A DNA stretch of 64,000 nt. Source: Clostridiales bacterium (lineage in GTDB: Bacteria; Bacillota; Clostridia; Oscillospirales; CAG-272). Numbering within the stretch: position 1 is the first letter of the stretch; the number at the start of each line of letters is the position of its first letter. This document shows positions 1-9,519 of the stretch, piece after piece. Both the position numbers and the translations under genes were made by a program. The stretch is taken from NCBI GenBank assembly GCA_021202555.1, contig JAJQCT010000012.1, positions 1-64,000 on the forward strand. Reading direction: 5' to 3'. The notes under the pieces were generated by a model. The model was given only the letters and a program-made list of their open reading frames with translations. It was not told where the DNA came from and did not search any database.

Positions 1-2066
1 ACATAGCTGTCGCCGCAATGCGTACAAGTGTAAGTGGTATACCCACCTTCGGTGCAGGTAGGAGCGGTGACGACAGCCAGATAATTATGTCCCGTCGCGG
101 GAGCTGTCTCGGTGTAGGTATCGCCGCATCCACTACAAACGTAGACATTCTCGCCGTCCTGTGTGCAGGTGGCAGCAGTTGATGCGCTCTCGTCCAAAAC
201 ATAACGGTGACCCGTTGCCGCAATTGTCTCTGTATAAGTATCGCCACACTCGGTGCAGGTGTAGGTCATCACACCTGTTTCAGTGCAGGTCGCTGCAATT
301 GTAACAGTTCCCTCATCCCAGCTATGCCCTGTCGCTGCGATTTCCTCCGTATAAGTATCTCCGCAGTCAGAGCAGGTGTAAGTAGTGTATCCCTTCTCCG
401 TGCAAGTCGGGGCAGTTACTACTGCAACATAGCTATGACCTGTCGAAGCAACCGTTATCGTCTCGCGGCTGAGTTCCTCGCCACATTCGGTGCAGTAAAC
501 TACACTGTCATATGATCCGTCCGTCGTGCAGGTTGCGTCAACCACGTTTTCGATAACCGATTCGCCCGCAGTGTGACCGCCGGCAGAAACAGTTACCGTC
601 TCGCGGCTAAGCTCTTCGCCGCAAACGGTGCAGTAAACTACACTGTCATACGAACCATCCTCGGTGTGGGTAGCCGCCACTTCGTTTTCGATAACAGCCT
701 CGCCCTCCGTGTGACCCGTTGCCGCAACCGTCTCGGTATAGCTGTCGCCGCATTCGCTACAAACATAGCCGTTCTTGCCATCCTGCGTACAGGTGGCAGC
801 AGTGGACGATTTCTCGTCCAAAACATAACTGTGTCCTGTCGCCTCAATCGTTTCGGTCTTGGTCTCGCCGCACACCGTGCAGGTGTAGGTCATCGCGCCG
901 GCTTCCGTACACGTCGCCTCAGTTGTGACAACACCTTCATTCCAGCTATGCCCCGTTGCGGGGATGATTTCGCTCTCTGTTGTATCGGTGTAGGTCGTCC
1001 CGTTAAATGTGCAGGTAGCGGTATATGTCTTGCTGCCATCGGCGGTACAGGTCGCGTCTTTGCCGCCGGAAGTGATTGTACAGTCTACCGTTACGGTGCC
1101 GTCCTCTGCCGAACAGGTGAAGGTGGCGGTGCAGGTGGAATAATCATCTGCCCAGTCGAACGCAGGCGTCACCCAGGAATGATCCGTGCTTGTGTCGTAA
1201 TCGGTGTCGGGGACAGGATAGGCGGTGGTGAACGCTGTGGTTGTGTAATCGGAATCTCTGAAATGGTCGGTATCAAAGGTGTCAGACCCTTTCAGGAAGT
1301 AATCATAACTGCTCAACCCAGCGTCCCATGTCGTGTCGATGTTATAATATTTGTTGCCTAGTTTTACGATGTTCCAGCCGTGCGCGCCGGTTTCCCCTGC
1401 GCTGTTTGTTGCCTCTCCGCTTATGTAACGGACATCCAGACCTGCCATCAGCGCCATTCTGTAGAAGAGTGTCGCATACCCTTGGCAGACGGCGGTGCCG
1501 TTAATCAGCGCGGCGTATGCCGTGTACTTCAAGGTGTAGGTGTCGACATTTAGATTCGTATAGTCATATGTGACGTTGGCGCAAATGTAATCATGAATTG
1601 CCACTACCTTCTGATAGTCACATTTGCTGTCAAGGTCGAGGCTTTCCATAACCGTTTTCAGCTTTTCGGTAAGCACTTCCTCCTGTTCTGCCGTTGTATA
1701 GTATGTGAAGGTATAGGTAATCGTCAAGTAATAGGTCGTATCGCTAACGCTTAAACTGGCTGAAGCTTTGTAGTCGCTCACCGACCATAACAGATAATCG
1801 CCTTCATCCGGTACGCCGGTGTGTTCCATCGCTTCTGTGACGATTTCTCTCAAGATACTTGAAATGTTGTCACTATATGAACAGGTATAGTAAACTACAA
1901 CCGTATTGTCGCGGTTGACCATCCCCTCCCGAACGACCTCTGCCGCATCCGCAACATTGTCGTAATAAGTGGTTTCAGTGGCAGAAACCCCCACACAAAG
2001 TGACGTGGACAGCACGTTCATAGAGAGCACTACCACTAACAGTAAGCTGAATAATCTCTTTTTCAT
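1..2066 (-). CDS. Secreted transglutaminase-like domain protein with C-terminal Cys-rich repeats (3' end beyond window edge)
   Basis: Not in the ORF track because it is open at the left edge. Reverse-strand translation starts MKKRLFSLLLVVVLSMNVLSTSLCVGVSA (signal peptide) after an AGGAG SD. Transglutaminase-like Cys/His/Asp motifs (AVCQGYA, GAHGWNIV, NIDTTWD) are followed by repeats such as ATCTEAGAMTYTCTVCGETKTETIEATGH. Confidence 0.88.
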   Translation of the reverse strand, partial: MKKRLFSLLLVVVLSMNVLSTSLCVGVSATETTYYDNVADAAEVVREGMVNRDNTVVVYYTCSYSDNISSILREIVTEAMEHTGVPDEGDYLLWSVSDYKASASLSVSDTTYYLTITYTFTYYTTAEQEEVLTEKLKTVMESLDLDSKCDYQKVVAIHDYICANVTYDYTNLNVDTYTLKYTAYAALINGTAVCQGYATLFYRMALMAGLDVRYISGEATNSAGETGAHGWNIVKLGNKYYNIDTTWDAGLSSYDYFLKGSDTFDTDHFRDSDYTTTAFTTAYPVPDTDYDTSTDHSWVTPAFDWADDYSTCTATFTCSAEDGTVTVDCTITSGGKDATCTADGSKTYTATCTFNGTTYTDTTESEIIPATGHSWNEGVVTTEATCTEAGAMTYTCTVCGETKTETIEATGHSYVLDEKSSTAATCTQDGKNGYVCSECGDSYTETVAATGHTEGEAVIENEVAATHTEDGSYDSVVYCTVCGEELSRETVTVSAGGHTAGESVIENVVDATCTTDGSYDSVVYCTECGEELSRETITVASTGHSYVAVVTAPTCTEKGYTTYTCSDCGDTYTEEIAATGHSWDEGTVTIAATCTETGVMTYTCTECGDTYTETIAATGHRYVLDESASTAATCTQDGENVYVCSGCGDTYTETAPATGHNYLAVVTAPTCTEGGYTTYTCTHCGDSY

Positions 2067-2340
2067 AATGTCATCTCCTCTCGTCATAATACATCGTGAT
2101 GAAAAACGCCGCGCCTTCAACCTCGTAATGCCGCGTTTTCCTCCACAAGTATGATTGTACCATATATACTCGGCTTTGTCAACTTGCTTTGCGGGTAAAA
2201 AAGCGATTTTTTGAATCGTTATGCAATATAAAGCGCTGCATCTGCAATCCGCTGTACCTGTGTTTTTTGAGATTTCGGGCGCTGTATCTGTGAATATTGA
2301 ATACGAATCTATGATTCGGATTCGATATTCAACAGACTTT

Positions 2341-2397
2341 ACGACTTCCGATGCGAATCAAAGATTCACAGCGGAAAGTCTTCAAATCTATGATTTG
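2341..2397. repeat. Dispersed two-hairpin repeat, copy A (overlaps the 3' end of ktrA)
   Basis: GACTTCCGATGCGAATCAAAGATTCACAGCGGAAAGTCTTCAAATCTATGATTTG; homologous to 36835-36893. Confidence 0.75.
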
Positions 2398-3065
2398 TCC
2401 TGAAATGTCTTATTTCTGCGTTTCAGAAGCCGATCTATTGTTTTCTCGTTTGCAAGCACCATGAGGCGGTTGTCGCTTTTTATTATCGTGTGCGGCGAGG
2501 GCATTATATCAATTCCGCCCGACGGAGAAATTATTCCGATAATGTAGACGTCATGCTTGACGCGGATGTCGGACTCAAGTATACTCTTCCCTATCCATTC
2601 CTTTATCGGCGTTATTTCATATATTGAATAGCCGTCCTTCAGTTCAATATAATCGAATATGCTGTCGTTGTTGTACTTGACGGCTGCGCGCATTGCAGAG
2701 TCCTTGTTCGGATGGATAATATCATCGGCACCGTTGCGCAGCAGAAAATTCGCAAGCGTCTCATCGTTCGTCTGGCTGACAACATATTTCGCGCCAAGCT
2801 CCTTCAGTGTGTTCGTAATTATGAGATTGCTCTGAAAATTGCTGCCGATGCAGACAAAGCAGAAATCAAAGCTTGATACGCCGAGACTTTGAAGCACGCC
2901 GCGCTGCGTACAGTCCGCAATCATCGAGCTTGTGACAAGATCGGTCAGATCCTCAAGCGCCGTCTCGTCCTTGTCGATTATCATAATTTCATTTTTCAGC
3001 TTCACGAGATTTCTGCAAAGATGCCTACCGAAATCTCCAAGTCCGATAATTAAAATCGATTTCAT
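2388..3065 (-). CDS. ktrA: TrkA/KtrA-family potassium uptake regulatory protein (RCK-N plus TrkA-C)
   Basis: MKSILIIGLGDFGRHLCRNL Rossmann start, TrkA-C-like C-terminus, adjacent to KtrB/TrkH. Confidence 0.88.
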   Translation of the reverse strand: MKSILIIGLGDFGRHLCRNLVKLKNEIMIIDKDETALEDLTDLVTSSMIADCTQRGVLQSLGVSSFDFCFVCIGSNFQSNLIITNTLKELGAKYVVSQTNDETLANFLLRNGADDIIHPNKDSAMRAAVKYNNDSIFDYIELKDGYSIYEITPIKEWIGKSILESDIRVKHDVYIIGIISPSGGIDIMPSPHTIIKSDNRLMVLANEKTIDRLLKRRNKTFQDKS

Positions 3066-3084
3066 GTGTACCTCCGTATATGTT

Positions 3085-4386
3085 TTACCCTACCGTTATA
3101 TTTTCCTCGGGATAGCGCAGTTTTTCGGTGCGCCCTCGACGCTCCGTAAAGGACATCGCAAACGAAAGACTTCCTACACGTCCGCAGTACATTAAAAGAA
3201 TGATTACAAGCTGCGAGAACGTGTTCAGTTCGCGTGTAAGACCCGTTGACATCCCCACCGTTCCGATTGCGGAGAAAACCTCAAAAAGCACGTCAAGGAA
3301 AGGCAGTCCCTGCCCTAAAAGAAGCAGAAGGCAGCCGCATATCGCCATCGTGAAATTGACAAATACGACGATTCCCGCGCGCTTAATCGCTCCCTCGTCA
3401 AATCTTCGACCGAACGCGGTCGAATCTCGCCTTCCGAGAAGATATGATTTTATTTGCAGGAATATAACTGCTATCGTCGCTGTTTTTACGCCGCCCGCAG
3501 TCGATCCCGGGCTGCCGCCGATGAACATAAGGCAAATTGTCAAAAGCGCTCCGCCTCCAGTAAATGCGGCAACATCAACGGTGTTGAATCCGGCAGTTCG
3601 CGGCGTTACGGCACAGAACGCGGCGGCAAGAAGGCTCTGCCCGACGGTCATTTCCGAAAAAAGATTGTCGCTTTCGGCAATGAGAAAAAGTATCGTTCCG
3701 CCGATAAGAAGAATTGCCGTCGTCGACAGCACAATTTTTGACTGAAAGCGATATTTTCTTATGTGATGTTTATGTATGAGAACGTCCTCCCATACTATAA
3801 AGCCGATTCCGCCGACAATTATCAGCGCCATGACGGTAATATTGACTATCGGGTCGGAAACGTAAGACATAAACGACGAATACGGCTCTTTATATCCCAT
3901 AAGATCGAAGCCCGCGTTGCAGAATGCGGAAATCGAATGAAATATTCCGTAGTAAATTCCGCTTTTCACGCCCATTTCGGGGATGAAGCGGCAGGCAAGA
4001 ATAATCGCGCCGACCCCCTCGAAAAGAAGCGTTCCGAATACGATTCGGCGTACAAGCCGCACGCTCCCCTTTATACCGAGCGTATTCAGGCTGTCGTGTA
4101 TAAGCTCGCGTCCGCCAAGCCCGATTTTTCGCCGCAGCATTATCATGGCAAATATTCCTATTGTGATAAATCCAAGCCCGCCTATCTGTATTTCAGTGAG
4201 AATGACAATCTGACCGAAAATCGTCCAGTGGGTATAAGTGTCGTATACGACAAGTCCTGTGACACAGGCAGCTGACGTCGATGTGAATAAAGCACCGTTT
4301 AACGTCGTTGTCTCGCCGGCTTTTGTGGCAATCGGCAGCATTAAAAGAAGCGTCCCGATCAAAATCACAGAGAGAAAGCTTATCAT
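3085..4386 (-). CDS. ktrB: TrkH/KtrB-family potassium transporter
   Basis: LLMLPIAT, TSTSAACVTGL, GGSPGSTAGGVKT pore-like motifs. The frame stays open upstream (…GKPRLRLSRTQTIM), so the true start is probably a little upstream. Confidence 0.88.
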   Translation of the reverse strand: MISFLSVILIGTLLLMLPIATKAGETTTLNGALFTSTSAACVTGLVVYDTYTHWTIFGQIVILTEIQIGGLGFITIGIFAMIMLRRKIGLGGRELIHDSLNTLGIKGSVRLVRRIVFGTLLFEGVGAIILACRFIPEMGVKSGIYYGIFHSISAFCNAGFDLMGYKEPYSSFMSYVSDPIVNITVMALIIVGGIGFIVWEDVLIHKHHIRKYRFQSKIVLSTTAILLIGGTILFLIAESDNLFSEMTVGQSLLAAAFCAVTPRTAGFNTVDVAAFTGGGALLTICLMFIGGSPGSTAGGVKTATIAVIFLQIKSYLLGRRDSTAFGRRFDEGAIKRAGIVVFVNFTMAICGCLLLLLGQGLPFLDVLFEVFSAIGTVGMSTGLTRELNTFSQLVIILLMYCGRVGSLSFAMSFTERRGRTEKLRYPEENITVG

Positions 4387-4495
4387 TATCGTCTGCGTGC
4401 GCGATAGGCGCAGACGAGGTTTTCCCGTTTTATTTATGTCTTTATAACCATAGCCTTCGGCGGGCGAAGGCTCCCTTTCTTCGGAATTTTTATGT

Positions 4496-5179
4496 TCAGC
4501 TTCCGATAAGCGCGCCGAGCGTTTTTATCATGGCGTTTTCGGCGGACGTGTCAAGCTGCGAAACGGTCTTCCCTTTTATAATCACGCGAAGCTTATCAAT
4601 TTCATTTTCGATATAGCCGCGCCGAACGTCATCGTCGGAAAAGCGCTTTTTTGAAAAGTCGCCGTATATGAGCGAGAAATTGTCAGCCGAGCGAGCTTTG
4701 CCGTCGTAGTCGGCGCATATGACGGTATAATATTTGCCCGAGTCTATCACGGTATATTCTTCCGTGATGTCAAATCCAAGGCGCAGAATGCACTGTCTGA
4801 CTGCGTTAAGGCGCGTCATTGGCTGCAAAATGAGCCGAACGCCGTTATGTGCCGCGACTGCTCCTGCTTTCTCGATAATACGCGCCGTCAGCTCACCGCC
4901 CATGCCGCAGATTGCCGCGTCAGTGAAGCCCGAAATCTTTTCAAAACCATCCGAAAGCACGCATTTTATGCGCTCTAAAAGCCCGTATGCCGCCACATTG
5001 TCCACGGCTCGCATGAGCGGCGCATTATTTATATCGGACGCGACGGCATATTCGCATTTTCCCGAAAGCACCGCAAAAATTGGCAGATATGCGTGATCCG
5101 TTCCTATATCGGCGAGTGTCGCGCCCGCACGAATGTAACGCTCAGCTGCCAAAAGACGCGGCGACAGTGAAATTTCCAT
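4496..5179 (-). CDS. trmK: tRNA (adenine-N1)-methyltransferase TrmK family
   Basis: LLAAERYIRAGATLADIGTDHAYLPIF SAM-binding start and GMGGELTARIIE typical of TrmK/YqfN. Confidence 0.87.
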   Translation of the reverse strand: MEISLSPRLLAAERYIRAGATLADIGTDHAYLPIFAVLSGKCEYAVASDINNAPLMRAVDNVAAYGLLERIKCVLSDGFEKISGFTDAAICGMGGELTARIIEKAGAVAAHNGVRLILQPMTRLNAVRQCILRLGFDITEEYTVIDSGKYYTVICADYDGKARSADNFSLIYGDFSKKRFSDDDVRRGYIENEIDKLRVIIKGKTVSQLDTSAENAMIKTLGALIGS

Positions 5180-5253
5180 ATAAAAATCCGCCGTGATAAG
5201 ACCGCAAACAAGTGTTTCCGTTCCCGTCCACGGCAGTAATCCTCCGTCTTTGA

Positions 5254-5565
5254 TTATTGTTTTTCGGTATTTTTCGAGGCGATATATTCGTTTATCTTCT
5301 CGATAAGCTCGTCCGCGTCAACGCCGTGAACGGCGCAGGCATCCTCAACGGATTCACCGTAAGACGCAGGGCATCCGACACAGTACATTCCTATATCAAA
5401 GAAAAATCGGGCAATTTCAATATCGTAATCAATGAGGTCGTTTACAAGCGTTTCCTTTGTTGCGACCATAGAATCTGTATTTTCGACCGCATGAGCGGCG
5501 CCTGAAAGCTCGTCCGCATTATCGGCGGTATATTCGCTGTTGTTTTTTTTGCTGAAAAGACTCAT
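5254..5565 (-). CDS. DUF1858 domain-containing protein
   Basis: Start reassigned to MSLFSKKNN. IDYDIEIARFFFDIGMYCVGCPASYGESVEDACAVHGVD matches DUF1858 (CxxC). Confidence 0.8.
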   Translation of the reverse strand: MSLFSKKNNSEYTADNADELSGAAHAVENTDSMVATKETLVNDLIDYDIEIARFFFDIGMYCVGCPASYGESVEDACAVHGVDADELIEKINEYIASKNTEKQ

Positions 5566-5590
5566 TATATCCTCCACATGAGACAATCGT

Positions 5591-6883
5591 TTAATTTGCC
5601 TTTTTTTCGGTCGCGATGTCATCCGGCGCGTTGATTTTTTTGATCTTTGCGCCAAGACCCGTGAGCTTCGGTATGAGATCCTCATAACCGCGCTCAATAT
5701 ACTGAATATTGTATATTTCCGTAATTCCGTCTGTCATCAGTCCCGCAATCAAAACGGCAAATCCCGCGCGCAAATCAACTGCCTTGACGACGGCGGGCGA
5801 GAGCGAATCAATGCCCTCTATTATCGCCATATTGTCCTCAACCTTTATATTTGCACCCATGCACTTCAGCTCGTCAACATAACGGAATCGCTTCGGCCAT
5901 ATGGTTTCCTTTATATAGGAAACTCCGTTTGCAACGGCGAGAAGCGGCGCCATCTGCGGGTGCAGATCCGTCGGAAAGCCGGGATAGGGGAGGGTTTTGA
6001 TGGAGGTTTTCTTATATTTGCCGTTTCCCGAAACCATAACATAATCGTCCATTGTATCAACCTTTGCGCCGATTTCAATGAGCTTTGCCGTTATGGATTC
6101 GAGGTGCTTCGGAATTACGTTGTTGATTCGCACGTGACCGCCTGTTGCTGCGGCGGCAATCATAAAGGTTCCCGCTTCAATCATATCAGGGATTATAGCA
6201 TAATTGCAGCCGTGAAGCGATTCGACGCCGCGTATCTTTATCATGTCCGTTCCCGCGCCGCTTATTCTCGCGCCGCAGGTATTGAGAAAGTTCGCCACAT
6301 CAACGACGTGAGGTTCCTTTGCGGCGTTATCAATCGTCGTTATTCCCTTCGCCAGAACTGCGGCAAGCATTATATTGATTGTCGCTCCGACGGACACGCC
6401 GTCAACGTAAATTGCGCTGCCGCGAACGCCGAGCGGCGCCCTTAACGATATGTATCCGTTCTTTACGGAATATTCAGCGCCGAGCGCTTCAAACCCTTTT
6501 ATGTGATAATCAATGGGGCGCGTTCCAAAATCGCATCCGCCCGGATATGCGGTATGCGATTCTCCGAATCTTCCAAGCTCTGCGCCGAGAAGATAATACG
6601 ACCCGCGAATCGTCCTTACGAGATCATACTCTGACGTTGAGCCGACAATATGCGACGTGTCAATTTCCACCGTCGTTTTATCGAGCATACGTATATCGGC
6701 ACCCATGCCGCGAAGTATTTTGAGCGACGTCGCGACGTCGCTTATGTTTGGTATATTTTCAAGACGGCATTTTCCGTTTACAAGAACAGTAGCAAAAATA
6801 ATGGGCAGCGCCGCATTTTTCATGCCGCCCACATTGACGCTGCCACGCAGCGGAACGCCGCCACTAATGACATATTTCTCCAT
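5591..6883 (-). CDS. murA: UDP-N-acetylglucosamine 1-carboxyvinyltransferase
   Basis: Full-length MurA/EPSP fold; PGGCDFGTRPIDYHIKG retains the catalytic Cys; C-terminal RAGFAVLIAGL. Confidence 0.96.
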   Translation of the reverse strand: MEKYVISGGVPLRGSVNVGGMKNAALPIIFATVLVNGKCRLENIPNISDVATSLKILRGMGADIRMLDKTTVEIDTSHIVGSTSEYDLVRTIRGSYYLLGAELGRFGESHTAYPGGCDFGTRPIDYHIKGFEALGAEYSVKNGYISLRAPLGVRGSAIYVDGVSVGATINIMLAAVLAKGITTIDNAAKEPHVVDVANFLNTCGARISGAGTDMIKIRGVESLHGCNYAIIPDMIEAGTFMIAAAATGGHVRINNVIPKHLESITAKLIEIGAKVDTMDDYVMVSGNGKYKKTSIKTLPYPGFPTDLHPQMAPLLAVANGVSYIKETIWPKRFRYVDELKCMGANIKVEDNMAIIEGIDSLSPAVVKAVDLRAGFAVLIAGLMTDGITEIYNIQYIERGYEDLIPKLTGLGAKIKKINAPDDIATEKKAN

Positions 6884-7007
6884 TTTTATTCGCCTCCGAC
6901 AGGACTATATACAACCGAACGGATTCAAATAGCCAAAACCGATCCGTTCGTCTAATATTCAAATTCTGAGACGGCACACGAACACGCCGCTGCCATCCGT
7001 ATTATAT

Positions 7008-7013
7008 ATTATA
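7008..7013 (-). promoter_or_regulatory. Extended -10 (TGGTATAAT) upstream of murA
   Basis: Reverse strand reads TTTTTGGTATAATATATAATACGG about 120 bp upstream of murA. Confidence 0.55.
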
Positions 7014-7290
7014 CCAAAAATTCGCGTGAAATGAAAGCATTCACCGCAACTTTTGAATATTGTTTACAACTGCCAAAATGATGCACAAAAATTCGCCCTC
7101 ACCGACGCCGAAATATGATAATTTTTACCGCAGCCATGAAAAACGGCGCTATCGCATGAATCGACACGCCTTTTTTCATTCAATACTAATGTACTGCACT
7201 ATCATTTGATGAGTATGCCGAGCGCGCCGACGGAAGTGACCGAAAAGTCTTACCTTCAATTATATTCCGCAAGCGCCCGATACGTGAATT

Positions 7291-8409
7291 TTAATTCTCT
7301 GCATCGTAAAATCCATCGCAGAAATAAACGACTGCAAGGTCTGTTACAAGATTATAGCTCTTTGAGCCTTCCGTCCCCTGAAGCGTCAGGTAGGTGTTGT
7401 TAATCGTGCTTGTCACGGTCGCTGCGACGTTTTGCGAATATTCATCGTAAAAATCATCGTAAGCACTCATTTCGCCGCGAATCCTCGAGTCAATGCTGTA
7501 CCAGCACTCCGAATAAAGCGATGAATCAGCTTTTCTCAGTGAAGACAGCACATATTCGAGAAGATTCTGCGCGCCGCTGTATCGGATATAAACGTCATCG
7601 CTCTCCATGCAGACAAGAAACGCCATGAAATTTGCCTCATCCTCGGGCGCGATTCCGCGCTGATGCGACATTTCGTGCGCTACGGTATAGGGCTGCGTGT
7701 AGTCGGGAAAGTTTGTGTTCAGATTAGCCTCTCCCGTGAAAAAGGTGTAAACGCCCATGATATGAGTATACGTCATAGGAACGCTCGCGACGATTTGCTT
7801 CACATTTGAGCGAAGATGCGGGATAAAAGAATATTTATCAGCCGCAACGTCATATGCATCGTTGAGCTTTGATACAAGCTCGCTGTGCGAATACGGCATA
7901 ATCGAATACCCCTCTGATGTGAAATAAATGTCATCTGCCGTTTCGTTGACGATTTCAATCAGATAATTCGCCGTTTCATATAGCTCGTCAGCGGAAACAG
8001 CCCTGTCCGTCATCCCTAGCTTGTCCTCAAGCGACGAGCCCCAATACGCAGTCGCAAATGTAAACACAAACGACACATAAAGGTATGCGATAACAGATAA
8101 AATCGAAAATGAGCAGCGCCACATCTTCTTTGTGCTTTCGTTCGCCATAGGAACGACGATTATTATGACGGCTGCCAATGATATCGGAATTGAAAGAATT
8201 ATTGTCTCCGCTACCGATATGGGAAGCCAGCCCGTCGCATATGAAAGGAGTGCCCTGAAAAAGGACGATATGTGTATGTTGAAAAAATCAGCGAAAGCTG
8301 TGCAGTTTACGCTTATAATATGTATTATAAGCGCAACAAAAGCAAGTGCGTAAAGCACCATAGGAACAATAGGCACATATTCGTGTATTTTTTTAAGGCA
8401 TCCTTTCAT
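7291..8409 (-). CDS. DUF3810 domain membrane protein, putative HExxH metallopeptidase
   Basis: N-terminal TM segments; VAHEMSHQRGIAPEDEANF (HExxH plus downstream Glu); YWGSSLEDKLG. Confidence 0.8.
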   Translation of the reverse strand: MKGCLKKIHEYVPIVPMVLYALAFVALIIHIISVNCTAFADFFNIHISSFFRALLSYATGWLPISVAETIILSIPISLAAVIIIVVPMANESTKKMWRCSFSILSVIAYLYVSFVFTFATAYWGSSLEDKLGMTDRAVSADELYETANYLIEIVNETADDIYFTSEGYSIMPYSHSELVSKLNDAYDVAADKYSFIPHLRSNVKQIVASVPMTYTHIMGVYTFFTGEANLNTNFPDYTQPYTVAHEMSHQRGIAPEDEANFMAFLVCMESDDVYIRYSGAQNLLEYVLSSLRKADSSLYSECWYSIDSRIRGEMSAYDDFYDEYSQNVAATVTSTINNTYLTLQGTEGSKSYNLVTDLAVVYFCDGFYDAEN

Positions 8410-8434
8410 ATGCAGCTCCCTTTATCAAACAATT

Positions 8435-9517
8435 TTATTCTGCCGAAAAGGCGTAAATTGTCGTGTAGTCGTAAACCTCTCCCGCAGAAAGCGTCGCATT
8501 TTCGACGTAATCATAGTTTTTGCCCTCAAATTTTGCGTGATTAGGCGCGTCGGGCATATGCTGCGTCTCAAGGCAGAGAGAGGCGAACGGCTGCTTCGGA
8601 ACATTTCCCTTGTACGGATGCTCCATCGGATTTATTGTGTTGCCGGTATAAAGCTGAACGCACGGCTGATTTGTGTATACCTTCATTATACGCCCCGATT
8701 CCGGTTCCTTTACAACGGCGCAAAGATTGACATTTCCGTCGGAATTAAGTATGAAGTTCTGGTCATAGCCCTTTCCGAAGCGAAGCATCGGGTTGTCCTC
8801 GTGAATGTCGCGCTTTACAGCTTTGGATACTCTGAAGTCGAAAGGGGTACCCTCAACATCCAGAATTTTTCCTGTCGGGATAAGCTCTTCATCAACTTCA
8901 GTTACCCTGTCGGCAAAAATCTGCACCTCATGATCCAAAATCGTGCCTTTTTCATAGCCCGCAAGGTTGAAATAAGCGTGATTTGTGAGATTGAGGACGG
9001 TCTTTTTGTCGGTGGCAGCAATGTAGTGAAGTGAAAACGCTCCGTCCGCCGTAAGCGTATACGTTACGTGTACGTCAAGATTACCGTCGTACCCCTCCTC
9101 GCCGTCGGGAGAAAGATACGAAAGCTCCGCCGACGGTTCGCTGCCCTCGGAGATAATCCTAACGCTCCACATTTTGCGGTCAAATCCCACCTTGCCGCCG
9201 TGAAGATGATTTTTGCCGTCGTTTTTATAAAGCTTATACGTCTTGCCGTCAAGAGTAAATTCGGCGTTTCCGATGCGGTTGCCGTATCTTCCGATTAAAG
9301 CTCCCGTATACCCGCCGCACTCAAGATATGCGTCGGGAGTATCATATCCCGATACGACGTCAGCGACAACTCCGTTTTTGTCAGGTGCGCAAATCGACAC
9401 GACCGTTCCGCCAAGGTCGATAAATTTAACGGAAACACCCGAGGCGTTTGACATTGTATATGCTGTTACCTCGACACCATCCTTTGTCACGCCGAAAAGC
9501 GATTTCTCAATTCCCAT
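8435..9517 (-). CDS. galM: Aldose 1-epimerase (mutarotase)
   Basis: GRYGNRIGNAEFTLDGKTYKL, NDGKNHLHGG, NLTNHAYFNLAG. Confidence 0.95.
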   Translation of the reverse strand: MGIEKSLFGVTKDGVEVTAYTMSNASGVSVKFIDLGGTVVSICAPDKNGVVADVVSGYDTPDAYLECGGYTGALIGRYGNRIGNAEFTLDGKTYKLYKNDGKNHLHGGKVGFDRKMWSVRIISEGSEPSAELSYLSPDGEEGYDGNLDVHVTYTLTADGAFSLHYIAATDKKTVLNLTNHAYFNLAGYEKGTILDHEVQIFADRVTEVDEELIPTGKILDVEGTPFDFRVSKAVKRDIHEDNPMLRFGKGYDQNFILNSDGNVNLCAVVKEPESGRIMKVYTNQPCVQLYTGNTINPMEHPYKGNVPKQPFASLCLETQHMPDAPNHAKFEGKNYDYVENATLSAGEVYDYTTIYAFSAE

Positions 9518-9519
9518 GT

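Noticed and set aside
573-1361. 262-aa plus-strand ORF in the track
   Set aside because: Exactly antisense to the repeat-rich transglutaminase-like gene; repetitive codon pattern mirrors the Cys-repeat array; no SD or family.
3128-4616. Several plus-strand ORFs (205, 170, 102 aa etc.) opposite ktrB/trmK
   Set aside because: Arg/Ser/Pro-rich antisense shadows of real minus-strand genes; no recognisable domain.
5180-5253. Possible riboswitch between the DUF1858 gene and trmK (GCCGTG…CACGGC)
   Set aside because: Only a 6-bp closing stem and no recognisable conserved core; insufficient support.
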